Source: Thermoplasmata archaeon
GTDB taxonomy: Archaea; Thermoplasmatota; JAKEGO01
Direction of reading: 5' to 3'
NCBI GenBank assembly: GCA_022615805.1
Contig: JAKEGO010000167.1
Location: forward strand, 1 to 9,133
Length of the DNA stretch: 9,133 nt
The translations under genes and the position numbers were made by a program. The notes below the pieces were generated by a model. That model searched no databases, was not told where the DNA came from, and was given only the letters and a program-made list of their open reading frames with translations. This document shows, one piece after another, positions 1 to 5,235 of this stretch. Position 1 is the stretch's first letter, and each line of letters starts with the position of its first letter.

Positions 1-2883
1 CCTCTTGCCCGAGGACTGTCCAGTAGCTACATCGCGTGGGGCGTTGGATTCTCCCCTTTTTCCAGTCGCTTGCCCTGAAGCAGCATCACGCGGCATAGTG
101 GGACTTTCTCTGACGCCCGAGGATTCGGTGGGGCTTTCGCGAACCGAAGTTTTTCCGGTGGAAGCCTTGGTGGGGCTCTCGCGTATCTTGGAGGCGGGGC
201 TGTCGATCGTCGACCCGAACTGTTCCTGCGTTGGCTTGTCACCCTTTTCGAAGTCTAAGTTCTCGGATACCTTGTCGGAGTTGCTGTTGAGCTCGGGGGC
301 CTTCCACCGATTGGCGTCCGGGTCTCCCTGCTTGTTCGACTTCAGGACCTCGACCCTTCGCCGACCAGAGGCATCCCCTTCATCGACGACCCCGCTGCCC
401 TTGACCTTGCCGTCCCACCCCTTGCGGGTCTGCTCCTCGTCAATGCCGCCTTTGTTCGTTGCGAGGTCCCATCCACCCGTACCCTTCCGTTCCTCGCTAT
501 CCGAAACGACGTCTCCATCACTGTCTTCATCGAGAGGCTCTCCGCCGGATGCCCTGCTGGCGCCCGTAAGTTTTGGGTTCTTGCCGCCCTTAATGGTGAG
601 ACCGCCGATCGGGTTGCCAGCTACCGCGGCATCCGCTTCCGGTACGCCGTCATCGTCGCTGTCATCGTCGAGCGGCTCTCCGTCAGTGGTCCGTTTAGGA
701 TTTGTGGGACCGTATGGCTTCGGCTTCTTCTCGCCAGGCAGGCCCTTCTCGTTTATGGCCATGCCGAGGGGTTCGTTGGTCCCGTCCCCGTCGAGATCTC
801 CATGTGGGGGACCGGATAGGCTTGCGGTTGATTGGAGCCCGGCGTTGACCTTTTCGCCGAAGGTCGCGCCCTGCGTCTGCTTGGGGACGCTCACATTAGT
901 GGAGATGCGCGCCGGTGTCTTGTCGATCCTGGCGGATCCGCTCTCGACATGAGCCAGCCCCGTGTCGCTGCTGCTCCTGTGAGAGGCAGCATTATCCTTT
1001 TTCGTGCTCGATTTCCCGGGCAAGCCCTTCTTGTTTATGGCCATCCTGCCGGAGGCTTGCCCCGTCTGCGCATCGCGCGGGGAAACGATGCCGCGGTGGA
1101 CCCCCGGCTCGTCGATGGCGATGTCTGCGCCATCGGAGTCCGTGTCGACCGAGCGGTAGCCTCCGACATCGCGGTGGCCCCGTATCCCCGATGCACGTTC
1201 GCCTTTGCCCCCGTAGAACGGATTGGAGCTGACGCTCCCCTTCCCTCCCATGTGCCGGAAGAACGCGATGATAAGCACCGACATCAGTGCGCCAGCCGCC
1301 ACCCCGACGCCTCCCGCCACCACCGGATCGGAGAGGCCCGAGGCGGACGGATCCGCCTCCTCCGTAGTGATGGTCAGGTTATGGTCGTCAGTCCCGTTGG
1401 TATCTGTCGCGTTGTCGTAATAATGATAGTAGTTGAAGACTGTTGTGCCGTTGACGTGCGTCCACGCGCTTCCGTTTGCGGACGGCATCATCAAGAAGGT
1501 CTCCTGGATGCTCTGTGCGCCGCTGCCGTCCTCCAGGTAGGCCCGCACGACGTACTCGCCGGGGGCGATGGGCTGGTGCCAATCGAATTCCTCGGTACTC
1601 CGTCCGCTGGCAGCGATCGCGGGTGTCGTGCGCGTGCTCGAGTATGCCAGGCCCGGGCCTTCCGCGGTCATGGTGAGCGTGGCCGGAGGCGCCTCGAGGT
1701 CGCCCGAGTTCTCCAATAGGACAGAGATGGTCACGTCCTCGTCAGGCACCGCGGGGAACGGCTCGAACCTCAGCCCCCTGATCTCCAGCCTGAAGTTGGA
1801 GGGTAGGAAGGTCTTTGCGCCGGCGAGCTGCCATATCCCCTCTCCGGCGGTAGCCATCGTCGTTGTCCCAGATCCGCGCACCGCGATGGAGATGTTGTAT
1901 CTCGCAGGATCGATGTCGGCGGGCCATGCGAAGGTCACGTTGGCCGTGCCATCGGGCTCGAGCGCATCGACGGTTCCATTGCCGAGATCGTACGTGAAGG
2001 GGCCGTGCGCGTGGGCGCTCACGTTCATCGGCATGGCCGTCCAGTTGCCGCGGAACAGCAGCGCGACCGTCAGTTCTCCATTCAGTCCGTGCCGTGCCGG
2101 GAATGGGTTCATGCGAAGTCCGATTATGGACACCGTGTCGGGGTGGGCGAATTCCACCACTACCATCGCATGACGGGCCACCATCACCCCGGTGTCCGAT
2201 ATCGCCATCGCTGTAACGTTGTAGACGCCCTCGCTGGAGATGGGCGTCCACAAGAACTCCTGATTGTCGCTTTCTCCTCTGTCTATGAGCGGGATCACAG
2301 TGGAGCCCAGGAACTCGGTAGCCGTGTCCGGGTAGGGCCCTGAGACCTGCACCGCGACTGTGGTCTTGTAGGCCGTCAAATGACCGTCGTTCATCACTTC
2401 GACAGCAACGGTGCCTTCGTCGAACGGCTCCCGTCCCGACGGTGTGAATCCGATTGCGCCAAGGGAAATATGGGGGGCGCAGGGAAGTACTGTGTATATC
2501 GACGCTTCCGACGTCACGTATCCCATACCGGACGCGACGATCGAGATATCGTACGTCCCCTCGTCGGGATACGACCATTCGAACGACTGAAGGCTTGTCG
2601 CCCCATCGGCGAGCATCGTTATGTTCGACTGCCATTGGACGCCTCCCGCGGCGTTCTTTGCGGATAGGCTGACCCGGATCAGATCGGCCATCCCGCCCAG
2701 GTCGTTCGTCACATTGAAACCTATCGTCGTGTTCTCGCAGGTATATCCCGGGTCGGGTAATATCTGGAGGCCAGAGATGTCGATGGATTGCGCCTGCGCG
2801 CTCGCCCCAAATGTCACGAATGCGGTCATCAGGGCAACGATCATGCCCAGCACCGCTACGGTCCCTCTCATGTACGATCTCAT
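1..2883 (-). CDS. Membrane-anchored surface protein with Ig-like repeats and long repeat-rich tail (partial, C-terminus off left edge)
   Basis: I read this frame codon by codon from ATG 2883 to base 1 and found no stop, giving at least 961 residues. An in-frame TAG at 2938-2940 closes it upstream. ATG 2883 is preferred because GGTG at 2891-2894 lies 7 bases ahead and a signal peptide starts there; ATGs at 2916, 2910 and 2871 are alternatives. Layout: signal peptide about 1-31 (Arg, hydrophobic core, ASAQA before Q32); four beta-rich domains of about 105 residues (33-134, 138-244, 245-361, 363-467) resembling CARDB/Ig-like folds; N/T/Y-rich stalk 468-519; one membrane helix about 521-542; then RHMGGKG and a disordered tail of at least 419 residues with acidic DxDxDG loops, AINEKGLPG-type, PRDxxTGQxSGKR and RESPT repeats. 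The ectodomain carries 14 N-x-S/T sequons and the tail one, which fits an outside/inside split. The ectodomain has two Cys (49, 135) and the tail none. Family not recognised; an adhesin or cell-envelope role is inference. Confidence 0.8.
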   Translation of the reverse strand, partial: MRSYMRGTVAVLGMIVALMTAFVTFGASAQAQSIDISGLQILPDPGYTCENTTIGFNVTNDLGGMADLIRVSLSAKNAAGGVQWQSNITMLADGATSLQSFEWSYPDEGTYDISIVASGMGYVTSEASIYTVLPCAPHISLGAIGFTPSGREPFDEGTVAVEVMNDGHLTAYKTTVAVQVSGPYPDTATEFLGSTVIPLIDRGESDNQEFLWTPISSEGVYNVTAMAISDTGVMVARHAMVVVEFAHPDTVSIIGLRMNPFPARHGLNGELTVALLFRGNWTAMPMNVSAHAHGPFTYDLGNGTVDALEPDGTANVTFAWPADIDPARYNISIAVRGSGTTTMATAGEGIWQLAGAKTFLPSNFRLEIRGLRFEPFPAVPDEDVTISVLLENSGDLEAPPATLTMTAEGPGLAYSSTRTTPAIAASGRSTEEFDWHQPIAPGEYVVRAYLEDGSGAQSIQETFLMMPSANGSAWTHVNGTTVFNYYHYYDNATDTNGTDDHNLTITTEEADPSASGLSDPVVAGGVGVAAGALMSVLIIAFFRHMGGKGSVSSNPFYGGKGERASGIRGHRDVGGYRSVDTDSDGADIAIDEPGVHRGIVSPRDAQTGQASGRMAINKKGLPGKSSTKKDNAASHRSSSDTGLAHVESGSARIDKTPARISTNVSVPKQTQGATFGEKVNAGLQSTASLSGPPHGDLDGDGTNEPLGMAINEKGLPGEKKPKPYGPTNPKRTTDGEPLDDDSDDDGVPEADAAVAGNPIGGLTIKGGKNPKLTGASRASGGEPLDEDSDGDVVSDSEERKGTGGWDLATNKGGIDEEQTRKGWDGKVKGSGVVDEGDASGRRRVEVLKSNKQGDPDANRWKAPELNSNSDKVSENLDFEKGDKPTQEQFGSTIDSPASKIRESPTKASTGKTSVRESPTESSGVRESPTMPRDAASGQATGKRGESNAPRDVATGQSSGKR

Positions 2884-2894
2884 CTTCTCACACC
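2881..2894 (-). promoter_or_regulatory. Ribosome binding site and start of the surface protein gene
   Basis: On the minus strand AGGGTG precedes ATG 2883-2881, with the GGTG core at 2894-2891 and a 7-base spacer. It partly matches the archaeal anti-Shine-Dalgarno and supports this start over the in-frame ATGs at 2916 and 2910, which would put a polar extension in front of the signal peptide. Confidence 0.5.
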
Positions 2895-2910
2895 CTTCGG
2901 AATTCGTCAT

Positions 2911-2922
2911 GGCCATATGGCC
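2911..2922. repeat. Perfect 12-bp palindrome in the surface gene leader
   Basis: GGCCATATGGCC is self-complementary and lies 27 bases upstream of ATG 2883. In RNA it could form a short hairpin near the ribosome binding site, or in DNA be a dimer binding site. It could also be chance; no second copy was seen. Confidence 0.3.
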
Positions 2923-3096
2923 TGTCGATGGTCTCCTCTAGTCGGCTCTTTTCAGGCACGGCCTAGAAATCCCTCGGCGAAGGTCACGATGGGACCCTTT
3001 GGTGTCCCCCGTGCTCAATCGGATCGCGACGGCCTGATGTCCCGACATTGGAGGACGGATCGTCTGCCGATGCCTGTTTCTCACAAGTCCTCACTC

Positions 3097-3105
3097 GATA
3101 TATAC
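3097..3105 (-). promoter_or_regulatory. Candidate TATA box for the surface protein gene
   Basis: The minus strand reads GTATATATC in an otherwise GC-rich stretch. It is the only A/T-rich TATA-like element in the 735 bases upstream of the start at 2883. Initiation about 25 bases downstream would give a 5' leader of roughly 190 bases, long for archaea. The element is also close to symmetric, so it could instead serve the plus strand. Tentative. Confidence 0.35.
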
Positions 3106-3121
3106 GTTGTTCCGAAATATG

Positions 3122-3133
3122 GAGGTGCACCTC
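3122..3133. repeat. Perfect 12-bp palindrome, possible operator
   Basis: GAGGTGCACCTC is its own reverse complement. It lies 17 bases upstream of the candidate TATA box at 3097-3105 as read on the minus strand, where an archaeal activator or repressor dimer could bind. The embedded GGAGGTG also looks like a ribosome binding site on the plus strand, but no credible gene follows it. Confidence 0.35.
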
Positions 3134-3618
3134 AACCGGTGGCGATCCGGCACACTTCTTTTCGAATCGATGCGTGGCCTATCCGAGGATTCGGTAGTGG
3201 AAGGACACCTCCAGGAATACGGTCCCCGTCCTCGTTCTCCATCGAAAGACGTCGGTCCGTTTGTGACATTAAGGCTGATGGCCGTCGATCCGGCAAGAGG
3301 ATGTCGCCGTGAGCGGTGCCATGTCCTTCTCCGTTACGCGGAAGGGGGCTCTCGCTCTTTCGTCCCCTGAATGTGCGCCCTCCGTTCGGGGCGACTTCCG
3401 AGGACAGCCTTTCGATGGTCTCCAACCTTGCCGTCGAGGAAGATGATGTCGAGGTCGGATGGGAGGGACCGCGTGCCTCGGCGGACGTCCGGGTGGTCAC
3501 TATCGAGGCGGGCGGCGATGGAATCCGTCTCACTTCAGCACGTCACCGTGTACGAAGGAACATGTGAGCCACCTGATGCTCCCATCGTCGGACCCGCGTC
3601 TCCTCCGACCCGGCTATG

Positions 3619-4707
3619 CTATTCGACCTTCTTCGGGAGCCAACCCGATATGTACAGGATGAAGGCCGTTATGACCGTGGCGAAAATGGTCGAGCCGACC
3701 ATGAGGGCGCTGTACCATCCCGCGTCCTCGGGCCCCATCTGGTAGGCGGGATTGCTGAATATTGTCGCGAGCGTGTTCGGGACGAGCACCGCCGTCCCCA
3801 GTATCGTCAGCCACGTGATGACCATCGAGAGCCTGTTGTTCATGATCTGGAGCTGGTTGTTGTAGATGGACTGCAGGACCTCGAGCCCCGAGGCCAGGAC
3901 CTCTGACATGTGCTCGCTCAGGGAGATCTGTCCGCGTATGTCGATGACGAGGGATTCCAGCCGAGAGAGCAGGGCCGGGTCGTCCGTTATCAGGTCCGCG
4001 TCGCCGTAGCGGAGGGAGTGCATGACGTCAAGGGTGCTCCAGAGCGCGTCCAGGTAGGATATGAGCGCATGCTTCATCTGGTAGATGTCGCGAGCGAGCG
4101 TCTGCCGCGACGCCGTCGGGTCCGCGAGCTGCTTGCTCATCTTGTCCGCCTCGTCCTCGATCGTCCTGAGGCCGTCGAAGTTGCGCTCGTTGTTCTCCGA
4201 CAGGATCCTGTGCAGGGCCATCGTGATGCGGTCCGGGGGAAGGGCATTTGGAGGTATCTTGCGCATGAAGGTCTCCGCGTATCTGGAGAACTTCTTCAGC
4301 CGGACGACCTCCTTCGTGTGGAGGGTCAGGATGAAGTTCCTCTTGATCAATATCAATAGGGGATAGGTGTGGACATCGAGCGCCGATACCCTGATGACCG
4401 GTATCTTGATCCCCATCTCCGTGTCATCGTCCTCGTACTCCGCGTCGTCCGCTTCATCGGAATCGGATAGCAGGGTCATCACCAGATCGCCGCTGAACCC
4501 GAACTCCTTCGAGATCCTCAGCGCGTCCTCCTTCAGGTCGCAGACCGTGCTGTTCACCCACGAGATGTCCGCCCTGCCCACCGTCTCAATAAAGTCCTCG
4601 ACGCGGTCGCTCATGACGCGCGCCGGCGGATCCGGGTACGTCAGGGAAACGCAGAACGAGGACGGCTCGGAGCGGCATTCCATCTTCCCGTTGTTCCCAT
4701 TCGACAT
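3619..4707 (-). CDS. CorA-family divalent cation transporter, variant with VPN in place of GMN
   Basis: A 362-residue protein with CorA architecture: a long cytoplasmic N-terminal domain (about 1-290) with an acidic patch near 80-97 (SDEADDAEYEDDD) and helical coiled segments, then two C-terminal membrane helices (about 295-317 and 334-355) and a short basic end (PKKVE). The short external loop keeps the family's M-x-E-x-x-W spacing (MGPEDAGW, 324-331). CorA proteins form pentameric Mg2+/Co2+ channels whose selectivity filter is the GMN motif at the end of the first helix; here that place reads VPN (309-311), Asn kept but Gly-Met lost. Cation choice and direction therefore cannot be assumed to be Mg2+ uptake. 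Start at 4707 is chosen for the GGGGGTGAT ribosome binding site at 4720-4728; ATG at residue 9 or 32 is possible. It lies 13 bases downstream of the small gene at 4721-4951 and is probably translated from the same transcript. Family assignment is confident, substrate is not. Confidence 0.85.
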   Translation of the reverse strand: MSNGNNGKMECRSEPSSFCVSLTYPDPPARVMSDRVEDFIETVGRADISWVNSTVCDLKEDALRISKEFGFSGDLVMTLLSDSDEADDAEYEDDDTEMGIKIPVIRVSALDVHTYPLLILIKRNFILTLHTKEVVRLKKFSRYAETFMRKIPPNALPPDRITMALHRILSENNERNFDGLRTIEDEADKMSKQLADPTASRQTLARDIYQMKHALISYLDALWSTLDVMHSLRYGDADLITDDPALLSRLESLVIDIRGQISLSEHMSEVLASGLEVLQSIYNNQLQIMNNRLSMVITWLTILGTAVLVPNTLATIFSNPAYQMGPEDAGWYSALMVGSTIFATVITAFILYISGWLPKKVE

Positions 4708-4719
4708 GTCAACCGTGGT

Positions 4720-4728
4720 ATCACCCCC
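4720..4728 (-). promoter_or_regulatory. Ribosome binding site of CorA-like gene overlapping the upstream stop codon
   Basis: The minus strand reads GGGGGTGAT, one mismatch from the archaeal consensus GGAGGTGAT, 12 bases before ATG 4707. The TGA within it (4723-4721) is the stop codon of the upstream small gene, an arrangement expected to couple translation of the two genes. Confidence 0.6.
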
Positions 4729-4951
4729 GTACGAAAGGGGTCCGCGCGGACCCCGATCCCGGCCTTGCGGCGGCGCGGGCGTGGTTCGAGATATTGAGAT
4801 CGAATTGCGGAATGGCGATGTGCCACATGGAGGCCAGGGGACCGAGGGCGCCCTGGTCGATACAGGCTGGACCTCCGGTAACCGGTCGGAAGGGCGGGTA
4901 CCCGGATCCCCCCGGAGGGATGTTCCCGATGAGCGTCGCTGTCCTCGTCAC
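4721..4951 (-). CDS. Small unrecognised protein (76 aa) ahead of the CorA-like gene
   Basis: GTG 4951 is preceded by a perfect GGAGGTG (4957-4963) at a 5-base spacing and opens a 76-codon frame ending in TGA at 4721-4723, inside the ribosome binding site of the CorA-like gene. An in-frame ATG at 4969 is the alternative, but it would place the GGAGGTG inside the gene. The product begins MTRTATLIGNIPPGGSG, is rich in Gly/Pro in its first half (PPFRPVTGGP), has one Cys (31), a more hydrophobic centre (ALGPLASMWHIAIPQF, 36-51) and an Arg/Ala/Gly-rich end. By my count about 76% of third codon positions are G or C. No membrane helix, signal peptide or known domain is visible. Promoter, ribosome binding site and stop overlap all agree with a real gene; function unknown. 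The alternative is a structured leader RNA of the transporter gene. Confidence 0.6.
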   Translation of the reverse strand: MTRTATLIGNIPPGGSGYPPFRPVTGGPACIDQGALGPLASMWHIAIPQFDLNISNHARAAARPGSGSARTPFVRG

Positions 4952-4956
4952 GCTGG

Positions 4957-4963
4957 CACCTCC
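4957..4963 (-). promoter_or_regulatory. Strong ribosome binding site of the small gene
   Basis: GGAGGTG on the minus strand exactly matches the archaeal 16S anti-Shine-Dalgarno and sits 5 bases before GTG 4951. It decides the GTG start over the upstream ATG at 4969. Confidence 0.65.
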
Positions 4964-5007
4964 ATCCATCCTGGTGGCTTTCAGATGCGGCCAAGGGTCC
5001 TAGGGGC

Positions 5008-5025
5008 TATATAAATTTGCCGAAG
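5008..5025 (-). promoter_or_regulatory. BRE/TATA promoter of the small gene and CorA-like gene
   Basis: On the minus strand CGGCAAATTTATATA is a near-ideal archaeal promoter: a purine-containing BRE followed by TTTATATA (5008-5016) in GC-rich surroundings. Initiation about 25 bases downstream falls near 4986, giving a leader of about 35 bases before GTG 4951. No second TATA box was seen between 4951 and 4708, so the CorA-like gene probably depends on it. Confidence 0.7.
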
Positions 5026-5115
5026 CCCGCCCTCGGCGCCGTTCGGTCAAAGCCCGAACGAACGGAACGATCGGCCATAACATCCGCGTCCGTCGCACGG
5101 GCCAGATGGCCCGAC

Positions 5116-5140
5116 CGCGTCGTGGTCCGGTCCCGACGCG
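5116..5140. other. Inverted repeat between divergent promoters
   Basis: CGCGTCG (5116-5122) and CGACGCG (5134-5140) are perfectly complementary over 7 bp around an 11-base loop. A weaker outer pair, CCAGA (5102-5106) with TCTGG (5164-5168), flanks it. It may be an operator or RNA hairpin; in GC-rich DNA it may be chance. Confidence 0.25.
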
Positions 5141-5198
5141 TCTCTTCCGAGGTTCGAAGAACGTCTGGTCGACAGCACCGCGGCACGGCGAGAGAACC

Positions 5199-5208
5199 CT
5201 TTTAATAT
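5199..5208 (+). promoter_or_regulatory. TATA box of leuS
   Basis: CTTTTAATAT stands out in GC-rich sequence and ends 27 bases before ATG 5236. Initiation at the usual distance falls at about 5230, leaving little or no leader. No Shine-Dalgarno motif precedes the ATG, consistent with a leaderless or near-leaderless transcript. This promoter and the one at 5008-5025 diverge from a shared control region of about 180 bases. Confidence 0.65.
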
Positions 5209-5235
5209 GGGTCTTCCGCCTTAACCAGCGACGAC

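Larger units (their letters stand above)
2884..3618. other. Non-coding or unassigned stretch between surface protein and CorA-like gene
   Basis: These 735 bases separate two minus-strand genes. Short frames exist on both strands (plus 3107-3370, plus 3316-3567, minus 3132-3533). None has a recognisable domain, a well-placed ribosome binding site or the G/C-ending codon pattern of the neighbouring genes. The plus reading from ATG 3415 (about 50 codons, Val/Glu-rich) is the least unlikely. What I can see is a TATA-like element at 3097-3105 and two perfect 12-bp palindromes at 3122-3133 and 2911-2922. It may be a long 5' leader with upstream control region, or a decayed gene; the sequence does not decide. 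Confidence 0.5.

Noticed and set aside
5..952. 315-codon plus-strand open frame with Ser/Pro/Leu-rich product
   Set aside because: It lies opposite the minus-strand surface protein gene, whose frame has signal peptide, domains, membrane helix and repeats. The plus reading is low-complexity and reflects the complement of Glu/Lys/Gly/Ser codons.
1742..2635. 297-codon minus-strand open frame
   Set aside because: It is out of frame with the surface protein gene that spans the same bases on the same strand. Its Arg/His-rich product has no domain features, whereas the other frame reads as continuous beta-domain protein.
3132..3533. Minus-strand 133-codon and overlapping plus-strand frames in the 2884-3618 gap
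   Set aside because: No ribosome binding site, no recognisable domain and no G/C-ending codon bias. Ser/Arg/Pro-rich translations look random.
3587..3609. GTCGGA/TCCGAC inverted repeat just downstream of the CorA-like stop codon
   Set aside because: Only 6 bp with an 11-base loop and no T-run on the minus strand. In GC-rich DNA this is weak evidence for a terminator.
5141..5165. GGTTCGAAG, resembling a tRNA T-loop
   Set aside because: The flanking bases do not form the 5-bp T stem and no acceptor or anticodon arm can be drawn on either strand.
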